64,000 bases of DNA, from positions 1-64,000 of the IMG/VR virus record IMGVR_UViG_3300036826_000357; one strand, written 5' to 3'. Every line of letters begins with the position of its first letter. Position 1 is the stretch's first letter. Shown here in pieces: positions 1 to 8,794 of this stretch. A model generated the notes under the pieces. That model did not search any database. It was not told the DNA's origin and saw only the letters and a program-made list of their open reading frames with translations. Both the position numbers and the translations under genes were made by a program. This stretch comes from a virus.

Positions 1-405
1 GCGATTGGCCACGATGGTCTGTGTACCGGAAGTCCATGAGACAACGCGGACAATTTCCCACAGATCCGGGGATGTCGCATACCGACCCGCTAACAGCAGC
101 CCGGTGGGATCAAGTCCCGTCGCCTGAGTCTGTAGGACCGTAGACGAAAGCTTGATGTTCGTCTGCCCGGAACTGGATGATGTGGCTGTCGTGCCGCCTC
201 CATCATCCGGGTAGAAGCCCGACGCGGTGGACACCTGCGTCGCAATCTTCCGCGCAATCGACTGGTAGCCATGCGTAAAACCAGCCGGCGCTTTGGGTAA
301 GGCAGTGCCTGTCCAGCCCTCGACAGGCTCCGCATCATAAATTAGGGACGGGAGAAACTCCGAGCCGCCCCCCGGAATCGTCCGTTCATGCCGCGTTACT
401 GGCAT
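1..405 (-). CDS. Putative virion structural protein, C-terminus missing (partial)
   Basis: An open frame starts at an ATG (403-405) and runs off the left edge after 135 codons. The start directly follows the TAG stop of the HNH gene (406-408). The residues are rich in Gly, Thr and Ser (for example GGGTTATSSSSG), which is typical of phage structural or fibre-like proteins, but no family is recognised. It belongs to the leftward structural block that begins with the terminase gene, so a virion role is likely by context only. Confidence 0.7.
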   Translation of the reverse strand, partial: MPVTRHERTIPGGGSEFLPSLIYDAEPVEGWTGTALPKAPAGFTHGYQSIARKIATQVSTASGFYPDDGGGTTATSSSSGQTNIKLSSTVLQTQATGLDPTGLLLAGRYATSPDLWEIVRVVSWTSGTQTIVANR

Positions 406-1065
406 CTATTCAGGACTCAATTTCGCCCGTAATAGAAGCAGTTCCGCCTGCATCGCCTTCAGATTCTCTTTCTGCCGCTGCCGATAGCGCGCTGTAGCTT
501 GCTGCCGCGCCTTATACCCTCTCTCACTCCTCTCATAGGCTTTTACACTTTCCGGATGCGCCTGCCTCCACCGAGCCTGTCTCAGCCGAGCATTTTCTCG
601 TCCCTGCTCACTATGGATGTATGTGTGTATACGATCTGGATGACGCTCCCGAAATAATTGCGTGCGCAATGCGCAACACAATTTGCATTGCCGGGCTCCG
701 ACATTATCGATGAATCCATACTGATCGAATCTGTGCCCGCGTTTACACTCCTCTTTCCTGGCATTGTTTGCCGCCGGTCCAGTCCCTCGAAGAATGTTCT
801 CTTTAATCGCTACATCTTCGAGATGGTCCGGATTGACACATGCGGTATTCCGACAGAGATGATCGATGGAACGGGACGGCCATATACCACGCGCGATGCG
901 GAAACTAACTCGGTGGGCATACATCGTAACCCCACCAGCCTTAAGCCTGCCGTATCCATTCGGAGTCAGCTTCCCCAGCCACAGTCGGCAACCCGTCGAA
1001 GTAGCCTCGCCCATCAGAGCCTGGAACCGTTGAACGACATCCGCCGTAATTTCTATTTCCTTCAT
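406..1065 (-). CDS. HNH endonuclease
   Basis: 219 aa. The HNH core is visible as DHLCRNTACVNPDHLE (about residues 78-93), which fits the HNH_3 type found in phage homing-type and packaging-associated nucleases. A second cysteine group follows (ECKRGH...CKLC), then a long basic helical tail rich in Arg and Gln. The start at 1065 is chosen because the conserved region begins shortly after it; an upstream TTG at 1101 would add 12 residues. It lies in the structural block downstream of the terminase, where HNH proteins can act with the terminase in DNA cleavage for packaging. A selfish homing endonuclease is the alternative. Confidence 0.9.
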   Translation of the reverse strand: MKEIEITADVVQRFQALMGEATSTGCRLWLGKLTPNGYGRLKAGGVTMYAHRVSFRIARGIWPSRSIDHLCRNTACVNPDHLEDVAIKENILRGTGPAANNARKEECKRGHRFDQYGFIDNVGARQCKLCCALRTQLFRERHPDRIHTYIHSEQGRENARLRQARWRQAHPESVKAYERSERGYKARQQATARYRQRQKENLKAMQAELLLLRAKLSPE

Positions 1066-1107
1066 GCTGGCCCAGGTAGCAGACCAGCAGGCGAGAGTCA
1101 ATCCAAG

Positions 1108-1908
1108 TCAGGTAAATGAAAGGGTTACTGTGACGTTCAACGTATCGCCATTCAGAACCGCGCGAGAGCCGGCGGCGAAGTCTGCGGCAGAATAGAGCGT
1201 ACCGAGTGTGCCGGCCTTGACGCCAAGATCACACATGAATGCACCGTAGATCGTGGCTGTACCGTTGATATTGAATACGCACACAGTACCGCCCGAGCCG
1301 GTATCATTCGCAATGCCACGGCCGGAGCCAACAACCTTCAGCGATCCATGGAGGAACGGCGTCCGCGTCGCATTCGAGTACGCGGTCGATTCCGTCCAGC
1401 CCTTCGATGCCATCGTATCCGTGGTAGCAACCGCAGTGGCCGAGCCCTTGAGGCCGATGAACAGGCGATCCGCTGCCTGCCACGTCGCGGTGTTATCCGT
1501 GATGGTGTACGTGGTCGCCGCCGTGGCGCTGTACGCTGGGGTCGGCCAGGTCGGTTCGGTCGATGCATGGGATGTCCCAGCAATCGAACAGACCCAGTAC
1601 CGCGTGCCTGGAGAGGCTACCGGCTTGACATATTGACCGACTGAATACGCCGTACCAACAGCCCAGCCGTTAGGAAGCCGCCGCCCATCACCAGCATTCG
1701 TGCCCATGAATGTGCGGTTCGTCACGAAGTCCATCCCGACATCGGGATTGACGTTCCAGAAGCTCTCAGTCCACTTCAACTGACCGTGTGCATCGTAGCA
1801 CTCGATCAGGTAATGCCCGCGACTTTTCGACGGGACATCAATCAGCGACTTGGCTTGTAACGTCGCTCCGATCTGCAATTCCGCCTTGGCTTCCTGCCCG
1901 GTCTGCAT
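1108..1908 (-). CDS. Putative phage structural protein
   Basis: 266 aa. The start at 1908 has a good ribosome site (GGAGGGGCAGC). The N-terminal part contains the segment GQLKWTESFWNVNPDVGMDF, and a middle part rich in Thr, Ala and Tyr is followed by beta-type sequence. This looks like an uncharacterised virion protein; I know no function. It sits between the terminase and HNH genes on the same strand, consistent with head or tail assembly. The last residues LNVTVTLSFT are strand-like. Confidence 0.8.
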   Translation of the reverse strand: MQTGQEAKAELQIGATLQAKSLIDVPSKSRGHYLIECYDAHGQLKWTESFWNVNPDVGMDFVTNRTFMGTNAGDGRRLPNGWAVGTAYSVGQYVKPVASPGTRYWVCSIAGTSHASTEPTWPTPAYSATAATTYTITDNTATWQAADRLFIGLKGSATAVATTDTMASKGWTESTAYSNATRTPFLHGSLKVVGSGRGIANDTGSGGTVCVFNINGTATIYGAFMCDLGVKAGTLGTLYSAADFAAGSRAVLNGDTLNVTVTLSFT

Positions 1909-1995
1909 GCTGCCCCTCCACCTTCCGCCAATGCACGCAGATCGTCCGCGCGCCAAACCACCTGTACCGCAGTGATCGGAATGTCGTCAACGTTC

Positions 1996-3972
1996 TCAAC
2001 GCGGGATGCTTCGACGGATAACACTCACCCGCATGGCAGAGCGACGTTGGATCGGCGTATCCGCATGCGTAGCATTGGTCCATGTCTCCGACCGATGTGC
2101 CAGTACATGGATGACACCCGCTGTTGCGTCGGCTACATCCTTTGTCCCAGGAATACGGCGTCCATTCGCATCTACTGTCCATTCAGGGTGATCGATCTTG
2201 CCGGTCTTTTCGTCACGTTCCAGGGCTACAATCTCTTGCATCCATGGCACGTAACGATATGTCTTCAACCGCCGGTCGTAGATAGCCTGTTTCAGATCAC
2301 CGTAGGCAGTGTCTTTCTCCACGGAGACAATGCCCGTCTTAAAGCCGCGCAGCCGGAGGTTTTGGAGTGTAGCCACAGATTGAAACGAATCAGCGGAAAC
2401 CCACTGAATGGGAATCATGATTTCGTCGCGGAGCCGGATCACTAATTCGCCGACATCGGCGAGGATCACTTCGTCACCAGGGGGAGAGATAATACGGAGC
2501 ATGGCTTCGATGACGAATACCGGGAGCCGCTCAACATAGATACGACGGTCATCAATCTCGCGCACTTCGATGGGCCGGCGCTCCGCATCGGCAATCGCCA
2601 CATCCACTGCCGTCCGCTCAATCTCGACCACTCCGGCGGTGTAGCCCATGGCAAAGCCGGTGGCATCGGGACGGCCGAGCCCGAAGTCCAAATGGACGGC
2701 CCGGGGGGATTTGACCATGTGGTCAAAAAACTGCGGGAAGACTCGGAGGCCATCCCGGAGGGTTGTGACTTCGAGGGAGAAGGGATGGCTCCGGTCATCT
2801 TGAAAGCAGTGCTCGATGGCGTTGCGTCGGGCGATGTAGGGCCGGAGCGAGAGCGTCGATCGGCCGGCAATCTCTCGGAGGGCTTGATCGGTGTCCCGCT
2901 CGAAGTCCTTCCGGTACTCCACCGGCACTTCGACCACATCAGTGATGCCAACGTGGTCCGGAACCGGATCCTCGTCCTTAAGCACACGACTCGGCGAGGT
3001 ACCGTGCCCGACGACAACGCGGAACCGGGGGCCGAGCAGCCGATCCTCCTTCGTGCCCCACTGCGGCAGATCAGCCACATAGATCATAGAGACGCCGGTC
3101 TGCACGATATCGGCGTGAGCTTCGGCAATCTTGCGCTCCGTGAAGTCGTCCGGGTAGCGCTTAGACGAGACCATGATGAGCTTACCCGGGAGCCGGCCGA
3201 ATTGCATGAAGCGGGATTTCATGCGGCGGCTGAGACTCTCGTAGTTCGCGACGGCTACATCATGGACTTCGCCACCGTAGGGTCCACCGTAGGGTCGACG
3301 CTTTGAACGGGTCACCACCGGCATAAAGTTTGCCTCGTCCATGATGGCAAACATCACGTTCAAACCGATGGCTGCGGTATCGAGCCCGGAAATGGGACGC
3401 ATGACGATCGATCCGCGCCCCAGTAACAGTTCTGTCCGTCGTGGATCGAGTGGACATGCCTCCCTGAAGTACGGGCTTTTGGCGATGAGCCGGGCGATAT
3501 TGCCGAACAGGACGTTCTGAGCGTGCTCCTTGGATATCGATTGCATGATGAAAACAATCGATGACTCTTCCGCCAGCCCGTACTCCTTCTGCGGATTCAG
3601 CAGGCAACTCACTCGGTACAATTCGTAGGCAAAGAGTAGATCAGCCGTATACGATTTGCCCCAGCCGATTCCGCCCGTCAGCACTACTTCGGTGTAATCC
3701 CCGGTGACAATCTCATGCAGAATCTCAAGTACCTTGGGGAAAACCTGTGGATTACCGTTCACATCATCAGAGAGTCCGAGAAAGTACGGGTCTTTCACGA
3801 ACGTCTCGATGGGAACCGGCTTCCATTTCCACCGGCACAGGTCTTGGAGCGGCGCAGTGTCTCCCTGCAACGCCGCGTTGACGGCTGCGAGATACTCTTC
3901 GCGCTCTATCGAGTTGGGCAGTTGGGCAGCGACATCGATGAGACGCTGAATCGCCGGATCATGGTCCAGCAT
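1996..3972 (-). CDS. terL: Terminase large subunit (packaging ATPase/nuclease)
   Basis: 658 aa. The Walker A motif TGGIGWGKS is at residues 99-107 and a Walker B with catalytic carboxylate, FAIMDEAN, at about 208-215. A RuvC/RNase H-like nuclease domain follows, with HLDFGLGRPDATG (D429), WVSADS (D528) and KDVADA (D612, D615) as likely metal ligands. The protein pumps DNA into the prohead and cuts the concatemer. It overlaps the upstream gene by 14 nt, so translation is probably coupled; no strong ribosome site is visible. Size and domain order fit TerL proteins. Confidence 0.95.
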   Translation of the reverse strand: MLDHDPAIQRLIDVAAQLPNSIEREEYLAAVNAALQGDTAPLQDLCRWKWKPVPIETFVKDPYFLGLSDDVNGNPQVFPKVLEILHEIVTGDYTEVVLTGGIGWGKSYTADLLFAYELYRVSCLLNPQKEYGLAEESSIVFIMQSISKEHAQNVLFGNIARLIAKSPYFREACPLDPRRTELLLGRGSIVMRPISGLDTAAIGLNVMFAIMDEANFMPVVTRSKRRPYGGPYGGEVHDVAVANYESLSRRMKSRFMQFGRLPGKLIMVSSKRYPDDFTERKIAEAHADIVQTGVSMIYVADLPQWGTKEDRLLGPRFRVVVGHGTSPSRVLKDEDPVPDHVGITDVVEVPVEYRKDFERDTDQALREIAGRSTLSLRPYIARRNAIEHCFQDDRSHPFSLEVTTLRDGLRVFPQFFDHMVKSPRAVHLDFGLGRPDATGFAMGYTAGVVEIERTAVDVAIADAERRPIEVREIDDRRIYVERLPVFVIEAMLRIISPPGDEVILADVGELVIRLRDEIMIPIQWVSADSFQSVATLQNLRLRGFKTGIVSVEKDTAYGDLKQAIYDRRLKTYRYVPWMQEIVALERDEKTGKIDHPEWTVDANGRRIPGTKDVADATAGVIHVLAHRSETWTNATHADTPIQRRSAMRVSVIRRSIPR

Positions 3973-4462
3973 GGATGGCTGCCATCACGGCAGTCGCCTC
4001 TGCCAGCACTGCCAGCATATCGAATGGATCGTCGGTATCCTCGGGATCCTCTTCCCAATTCACCAGGATGGTGGTCGACCAATCAGTCACCGGGCGGCTG
4101 AGGAGTCCAGGGCCAGGACGCGGGGGGAGCCGTTTCGCAATGGCCAGGAACAATGGGCGGAGCCGTTCGTGACTCCGGCCACAGACCGTCACCACCTGCT
4201 CAAATGAAAAAGGCCAGGACGTATTGTCACTGGCCCAATCGATGACTTCCCACGCCGCGTCGATTTCCCAATCGGTCATGGGATCGAGTCCACGCTCCAA
4301 TTCGCGCAATGCTTGCTGGAAGACCGCCCGCATCAGCTTTTGGAGCCACGGTGGGAAGGGAGATTCCGGCTCCGATTGCAGCGATGTCAGAATCCCGAGA
4401 CTCGACCAGATTCCCCGCTCATCGCAGCGTACTAAGCAGGGCGTACTATCCGGATTTGCCAT
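3959..4462 (-). CDS. Small protein upstream of terL, possible DNA-binding or terminase partner
   Basis: 167 aa, with the ribosome site CTGGAG before the ATG at 4462. A helical core resembles the C-terminal part of the protein at 11119-11562: AWEVIDWASD...WPFSFE...HERLR here against ELLDWFTEK...WPMAFE...DAVR there. This layout recurs in phage proteins of unknown function and could be a helix-turn-helix. Its place directly before terL with a 14-nt overlap makes a small terminase subunit possible, but there is no direct evidence. Confidence 0.75.
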   Translation of the reverse strand: MANPDSTPCLVRCDERGIWSSLGILTSLQSEPESPFPPWLQKLMRAVFQQALRELERGLDPMTDWEIDAAWEVIDWASDNTSWPFSFEQVVTVCGRSHERLRPLFLAIAKRLPPRPGPGLLSRPVTDWSTTILVNWEEDPEDTDDPFDMLAVLAEATAVMAAIHAGP

Positions 4463-4623
4463 GGTTTCCGCTCCAGAGTGATCCCCCGCCCCGTTTTCTC
4501 AACCGCCGTCCGCTCCACAAACTCCGGTACGTACACCACCACACGCGTGGGCTTCCGTTCAATGATTCGGCAGGCAACCCATTTTCCGCCGACCAGCGTT
4601 TCGTACGTGCACTCGTCGGTCAC
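4432..4623 (-). CDS. Small hypothetical protein
   Basis: 63 aa, starting at a GTG that overlaps the stop of the upstream gene (GTGA), which signals coupled translation. The sequence is basic and strand-like (VACRIIERKPTRVVVYVPEF). It overlaps the next gene by 31 nt. A longer reading with an earlier start would overlap the membrane protein gene almost completely and is rejected. Function unknown; the context is a lysis or packaging region. Confidence 0.6.
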   Translation of the reverse strand: MTDECTYETLVGGKWVACRIIERKPTRVVVYVPEFVERTAVEKTGRGITLERKPWQIRIVRPA

Positions 4624-4934
4624 GGTTCCTTTTTCGGCGGGAACGGTTCCTTTTGTGGCAATGGCGGGAACACCGGGGCCTTTATCAGCGGCAGCAATTG
4701 CGAGGCAGTCACTCGCGCCTGCGGATCGAGTGGCGTACTCGGCAAGCCAAAGAAGACCGCCATCATCGCCAGCCCCGCCTTCCACGTTCCCGCCCCATGC
4801 TCCGACAGCCCCGGCGGTACCCAACCCATGGCAATGATCGCCCCGAGCAGCCCGCCGCCGTACTTAATCAGAGTGCGAATCAAGTTCTTGAACGCATCCT
4901 CATCATCCCGGACGCGGTGCCACCACGCGAGCAT
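4620..4934 (-). CDS. Small membrane protein, holin-like
   Basis: 104 aa with a very strong purine-rich ribosome site (AGGGGGGAGG). Two hydrophobic segments are visible: GGGLLGAIIAMGW at about residues 26-38 and AGLAMMAVFFGLP at about 53-65. The tail is charged and proline-rich. Size, two membrane spans and a charged C-terminus fit a class II-type holin, but no family match is recognised. It begins the leftward cluster leading into terL and faces the rightward cluster starting at 5132. Confidence 0.7.
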   Translation of the reverse strand: MLAWWHRVRDDEDAFKNLIRTLIKYGGGLLGAIIAMGWVPPGLSEHGAGTWKAGLAMMAVFFGLPSTPLDPQARVTASQLLPLIKAPVFPPLPQKEPFPPKKEP

Positions 4935-5131
4935 AACCCCTCCCCCCCTTTAACACGGCGGAATAGCACTATTCGGATAGCGAAACAAGCGGACAGGCAG
5001 TAACTGTGCTTTCTTCTTGGTCTTAATCACCAGCTTCTTTCAGATACTCGTCTTAGTCCTCCTTTGGATATTCCTACAGGCTTTCCGCATCTGCCTGTCG
5101 AACGGTCAGGCAACATGCTACGCAGCGCACC
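4935..5131. other. Divergent intergenic region
   Basis: This stretch separates a leftward and a rightward gene cluster and should hold promoters for both, but I see no convincing -35/-10 pair. On the minus strand an AAAGGAGG sequence near 5050 looks like a ribosome site without a good start codon. A 26-codon frame (GTG at 5030, stop at 4950-4952) could encode a small basic peptide ending in FRYPNSAIPPC; I give it little weight. Confidence 0.3.
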
Positions 5132-5506
5132 ATGGCGACGGAAGTCGATAGTGCGCTCGCGGAAATCACCGACGCACTCGCCACGATCGGCCCGGAAATC
5201 GAGGGGCTACTCGATTACGACCGGATGCTCGACAAGCCGGAAGAGAAGGACGCCAAGAACGCCGTGGCGGAACTGTACCAGCAGTACAAGCGGCGCAGCG
5301 ACAAGCTCACCATCGCGAAAGATGCGCTCAATGACTTGCTGTCAGACGGCTATCCGGCCGTCGAGTCCGGCCATGTGTCCAGCGAAGTCCTGGCCACGTT
5401 AACCGACAACCGCGACACCGTACTCGCCGCATTCGGACAATTCGTCGCCGATCAAGTCAGTGGTGGCGACATCACGTTGGGCGATCCCGTTCCGAAGGAC
5501 AAGTAA
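5132..5506 (+). CDS. Putative virion-associated protein with PVPK C-terminal motif
   Basis: 124 aa. The first two thirds are helical and acidic, probably coiled coil (AKNAVAELYQQYKRRSDK). The end, GGDITLGDPVPKDK, resembles the end of the next gene (GGTISLGAPVPK), so the two share a terminal module. No strong ribosome site precedes the ATG, so the start is not certain. Function unknown; it leads a small rightward operon with a lipoprotein and a methyltransferase-like protein. Confidence 0.7.
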   Translation: MATEVDSALAEITDALATIGPEIEGLLDYDRMLDKPEEKDAKNAVAELYQQYKRRSDKLTIAKDALNDLLSDGYPAVESGHVSSEVLATLTDNRDTVLAAFGQFVADQVSGGDITLGDPVPKDK

Positions 5507-5538
5507 CAGAGTGCGCTCCGTCCGAAAGGAGATACGCA

Positions 5539-5847
5539 ATGACCACGGAGGAGAAAATTCCATTTACGGTGCAATTCACCAAGCCCGATGGATCGCCGGG
5601 TGAAGTAGACGATATTCCGGTCTACTCTGTCGATCCGGCAGGCATCGCCGAAGTTATCAATATCGGCGCAGACGGACTGAGCGGAGAACTCTCCGCACTC
5701 GCAGTCGGGGCCGGTACACTCTCCTGCGATGGAGACGCCGACCTTGGCGATGGCGTGGTCCACGTCGTGTTGACGGCACAGTTCTCCGTCACCGATGTGC
5801 AGGTCACCGGGGGCACGATTTCACTCGGTGCTCCCGTTCCGAAGTAA
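5539..5847 (+). CDS. Ig-like (Big-type) domain protein
   Basis: 102 aa preceded by AAAGGAGA 8 nt before the ATG. The pattern GSPGEVDDIPVYSVDP...GADGLSGELSALAVGAG...DADLG fits a bacterial Ig-like fold of the kind found in small phage structural proteins. Such domains often decorate capsids or tails and bind surfaces. It ends in the same motif as its neighbour (LGAPVPK). The assignment rests on pattern recognition, not on a search. Confidence 0.8.
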   Translation: MTTEEKIPFTVQFTKPDGSPGEVDDIPVYSVDPAGIAEVINIGADGLSGELSALAVGAGTLSCDGDADLGDGVVHVVLTAQFSVTDVQVTGGTISLGAPVPK

Positions 5848-5941
5848 ACGGCTTCCTCCAGGGGCAGCAATTCGGCCCACAAACTCCACCCAGAGCCCGC
5901 TGGGTTGCTGTCCCCTGCCCAATTCGGAGAGGTTCCCGGCA

Positions 5942-6088
5942 ATGATACGACGCCTACTCGCTGCGACTGCCCTGGCCCTACTCGCGGCCGGCTGTGCCTT
6001 GTGCAAGCCGGAGCCGCCTCCATGCCCAACCTGTCCCACCTGCCAGTCGTGTCCTCCGCCCGTGGTGACACAGCGTCGCGGCGGCTGA
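5942..6088 (+). CDS. Short proline- and cysteine-rich lipoprotein, o-spanin-like candidate
   Basis: 48 aa. A signal sequence (LLAATALALLAAGC) ends in a lipobox with Cys18, so the mature part would be a lipidated peptide of about 30 residues rich in Pro and Cys (PPPCPTCPTCQSCPPP). Small proline-rich lipoproteins are typical of outer-membrane spanins (Rz1), which help phages disrupt the Gram-negative outer membrane. No inner-membrane spanin partner is obvious nearby, so this is a candidate only. The stop abuts the GTG of the next gene. Confidence 0.65.
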   Translation: MIRRLLAATALALLAAGCALCKPEPPPCPTCPTCQSCPPPVVTQRRGG

Positions 6089-6709
6089 GTGCTCGACCGC
6101 ATCGTTGAGCTAGCAGCGGGATCAGATTACGACTTCCGGGTCCATGCCAACCCGGACGATCCACTCACCGTCTGCTTCGATGCGTGGGTACCGTACTACC
6201 GGCTCAAATGGGCGATAGCTCGTGCCATCAAGCCGGAGCGCATCTTGGAAATCGGCATCCGGTACGGCTACGGAGCCCGATCATTCCTCGAAGGCTACCC
6301 AGACGCAGCGTACACCGGCATCGATAACGACTCGGCGGAGTACGGCGGCGTGGTCGGCGCGATCAAGTACGCCGGTTCAATGCTCGCCGGGTGTGGGCGG
6401 AGTGTGGCGATCCATCGAGCGGACTCCCAGCAACTCAACCCATTTCCCGGCGGCTACTACGATCTGATCCATGTGGACGGCCGACAGGACTTTCCCGGCT
6501 TCCTCAGTGACGGGCTGAAGGCACTGAAGCAGGGCCGGTACATCCTCATGGATGGCATCTACCATACCGAGACGAACCAGGAAGCTGCCCGTACCCTGGT
6601 ACAGGATCACCTGGCAGAAATTGCCTGGTACGGTGTTATCCCGCGTCCGTATGGCGATCTGCTGATTGCGACTCTGCCCATGCCTGGTGCCGATCAATCG
6701 TCCGCATAA
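6089..6709 (+). CDS. SAM-dependent methyltransferase-like protein
   Basis: 206 aa starting at a GTG that directly follows the lipoprotein stop. The Rossmann-type SAM-binding motif ILEIGIRYGYGARSFL is at residues 52-67, with the acidic residue after strand 2 in YTGIDND and a strand-4 motif YDLIHVDG near 123-130. This fits the class I methyltransferase fold (Methyltransf_24-like). The substrate is unknown; a small molecule or sugar is more likely than DNA because no NPPY-type motif is present. Its 3' end overlaps the opposite-strand gene by 74 nt. Confidence 0.8.
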   Translation: MLDRIVELAAGSDYDFRVHANPDDPLTVCFDAWVPYYRLKWAIARAIKPERILEIGIRYGYGARSFLEGYPDAAYTGIDNDSAEYGGVVGAIKYAGSMLAGCGRSVAIHRADSQQLNPFPGGYYDLIHVDGRQDFPGFLSDGLKALKQGRYILMDGIYHTETNQEAARTLVQDHLAEIAWYGVIPRPYGDLLIATLPMPGADQSSA

Positions 6710-6812
6710 TCCCGCAGCGTCGACACTGCTGCGGGATATGCCCAGCCGGTACCTTCATCCAGAGTCGTCCCGTGTAGTCATCCCAGCAATGCGTGTGATC
6801 GTGTTCTCTCAT
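6636..6812 (-). CDS. Small zinc-finger-like protein
   Basis: 58 aa from the ATG at 6812, just 5 nt after the stop of the upstream gene. Cysteine and histidine spacing (HDHTHCWDDYTGR...CRRCG) suggests one metal site. The 3' end overlaps the convergent methyltransferase gene, which weakens the call, but the residue composition looks like a genuine small phage protein. Confidence 0.5.
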   Translation of the reverse strand: MREHDHTHCWDDYTGRLWMKVPAGHIPQQCRRCGIMRTIDRHQAWAESQSADRHTDAG

Positions 6813-6817
6813 CCAGC

Positions 6818-8104
6818 TTAGTTTACCGTCACGGATGCGGGCACGCAATAGTCGTCCACGCTGTCGATCTTTTCCTGCGCCGTCAACCAATATGACCCGA
6901 CGAACACGGAATCAGGGAAGGGACGGCGAATGTCAGGGAAGTTGTTCGCACACAGATACGTGATGCTGGGCGGGGTCGAGCCGAGCAGACTCGCCGGCAG
7001 ACAGATGTTGCGAGTGCTGCGCGTCTTCCCGGTATTCGGGCCGAACTGATCTTCCCAACTGATCGCCTGCCGAACGGACTTCGAGAAGTTGTAGCACGCC
7101 CACACCGACGTGAGCGGCTGTGCCGGCGGCAGATTGTTCAAGTCCTTCACGGCATTAATGAGCACGAAAGACCGTCCACCGAGTTGGTCGGTAAACGTGC
7201 CGAGACCTGGTGCCGTCACGGTAAGTGTCGGACGCGGATTCGGCAGCGGCAAATCGAAGTCGGAGAAGCCCAAGATATGCGGCCCGAAGACATCATTCGG
7301 CAGCGCAGGAGTAAAGATCCGCCGTGCCGTCAGGCGCTCCGGGTCAGGAACAGACGCATCAACGATGCCCAGAATGGGAATGTCCATCAAGCCGCCGGTC
7401 TGCGCCACCACGCGCTGATTCTTGATCTGGTAGCCAACGATCGGACCCACTTCCGGGCAGACTTCGATCTTACTCGTCTGCTGACCACCAGAGACGAGGT
7501 TCCCGTTGTCACATTCGGCCACATCGTATCGAATCAACTGGAAGATGGAGTCGCCCGGATCGGCGATGACATTGAGTTGGAACGACAGCGAGCAGAAGCC
7601 AGGAGGGGTCGGACTGTTCTCCGGAATCACCAACGGAGCCGGCGAGACCGTCAACGTGATCGTGCCGGGACTCGGGAGCGGCGTATTGTTGGCCAGGCCC
7701 GTCGAGAACGTGACACCGCAGTCCGTCGTGATGGTCGAATCACCCACCCACTGAATGCGTGGCCCACCGGGACGCGGATTGCAGATCGGAGTAACGAACG
7801 GCTGACAATCCGAATCGAAACCCAACGCAGACAGATCAAGCTGCGTACCGAACAGGATCTCGCCGGCACCGAGACCAGCACTGACCGTGATCGGCTGTCC
7901 CGAATCGAGGCAGCAGTCGCAGTTACCCGTGGTCTGATCCGCCGTACAGTGCTGCGCCGGATCGGCCGAGACACACGCCGGGAAAGCAGGCTCAACAATA
8001 CTCGGGTAGTCCAGATTGATAAATCCGTTGCAGGTTCCGATGGTCTGTGCCGCCGCACTCCCCACCATTGCGACCAGTCCAAGCAGCAAACCTGTGGTTT
8101 TCAT
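6818..8104 (-). CDS. Secreted cysteine-rich protein of unknown function
   Basis: 428 aa with a clear Sec signal peptide (KTTGLLLGLVAMVGSAAAQ, cleavage after AAA). The mature protein has many cysteines, several in pairs (CDCCLDSG), and strand-rich segments, so it is probably disulfide-bonded outside the cytoplasm. No domain is recognised. An exported protein of this size is unusual in a phage; it may act at the cell surface (for example in exclusion) or be an acquired host gene. Confidence 0.85.
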   Translation of the reverse strand: MKTTGLLLGLVAMVGSAAAQTIGTCNGFINLDYPSIVEPAFPACVSADPAQHCTADQTTGNCDCCLDSGQPITVSAGLGAGEILFGTQLDLSALGFDSDCQPFVTPICNPRPGGPRIQWVGDSTITTDCGVTFSTGLANNTPLPSPGTITLTVSPAPLVIPENSPTPPGFCSLSFQLNVIADPGDSIFQLIRYDVAECDNGNLVSGGQQTSKIEVCPEVGPIVGYQIKNQRVVAQTGGLMDIPILGIVDASVPDPERLTARRIFTPALPNDVFGPHILGFSDFDLPLPNPRPTLTVTAPGLGTFTDQLGGRSFVLINAVKDLNNLPPAQPLTSVWACYNFSKSVRQAISWEDQFGPNTGKTRSTRNICLPASLLGSTPPSITYLCANNFPDIRRPFPDSVFVGSYWLTAQEKIDSVDDYCVPASVTVN

Positions 8105-8135
8105 TGGGATTTACTCCCTCCTTGGTGAGAAGTTA

Positions 8136-8444
8136 TCACATATCCCGATGGTACTGTCTACAGAAACCGCAATACTGCTCTTTGATATCCACCGGGTGAT
8201 GACTCTCCCGATCACACTGCGGACAGATGATCGAGTTGGCGGTCCCGGGCGCAGTGCTTTTCATCCAGCGTTCGACCGCCCATGCGTAATCGTTAAACTG
8301 GCGGAGTAGTTCAGCAGCGGAGTAATGCCCATTGTCCTCCAGATACTGCGCCGCATTACGCATACGCTCAAAGTCCCGGTCTGTAGGACGAAAGTCCAGC
8401 GCACCGATCAGTTTTCCCAGCATCACTGCATCCCTACGAATCAC
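8136..8444 (-). CDS. Hypothetical protein with C-terminal zinc ribbon
   Basis: 102 aa. The GTG start overlaps the stop of the upstream gene (GTGA). The helical N-terminus is followed by CPQCDRESHH...YCGFC, a four-cysteine zinc ribbon at the end. Internal ATG codon 8 is an alternative start. Function unknown; zinc ribbons of this kind usually bind nucleic acid or protein. Confidence 0.75.
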   Translation of the reverse strand: MIRRDAVMLGKLIGALDFRPTDRDFERMRNAAQYLEDNGHYSAAELLRQFNDYAWAVERWMKSTAPGTANSIICPQCDRESHHPVDIKEQYCGFCRQYHRDM

Positions 8445-8794
8445 CAGGTCTTCTTATCATCAATCAGCGGGTCGTACTCATGTTCCTGACCCTTCTTCGG
8501 GGGCTTAAATCCAATCTCGTCGTACTTCCCATCCGTGCGGAGAATCCACGCGAGGGCACGGAAGTCAGTCAGACTGGTCTCAGCGCGATGTCTGTACTCA
8601 GAGCAGCGCGTGATCCTGTGCCGTATCAGCACATCGAGAAAGTTACACTTAATGTACTCGATGCCGTCGCCAACGACGACCGTCGAGTGGGCACATGTCG
8701 AGCACAGTTGCCCGTCGAAATTCGCCTGCACTTTGACGTTCATATGTAACTGTGTCGTCCTTTTTCGGTTTTTGATGTCGCTCCAGGTTTTCAT
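8441..8794 (-). CDS. Hypothetical protein with N-terminal cysteine cluster
   Basis: 117 aa. It contains CSTCAHST...YIKC...RCSEY, a possible metal site in the first half, and a charged C-terminus. It is coupled to the downstream gene through GTGA. No family is recognised. Confidence 0.75.
   Translation of the reverse strand: MKTWSDIKNRKRTTQLHMNVKVQANFDGQLCSTCAHSTVVVGDGIEYIKCNFLDVLIRHRITRCSEYRHRAETSLTDFRALAWILRTDGKYDEIGFKPPKKGQEHEYDPLIDDKKTW

Noticed and set aside
2710-2727. Near copy of the palindrome, TTTGACCATGTGGTCAAA
   Set aside because: It lies inside the terL coding frame (FDHMVKSP) and is not self-complementary, so chance is likely.
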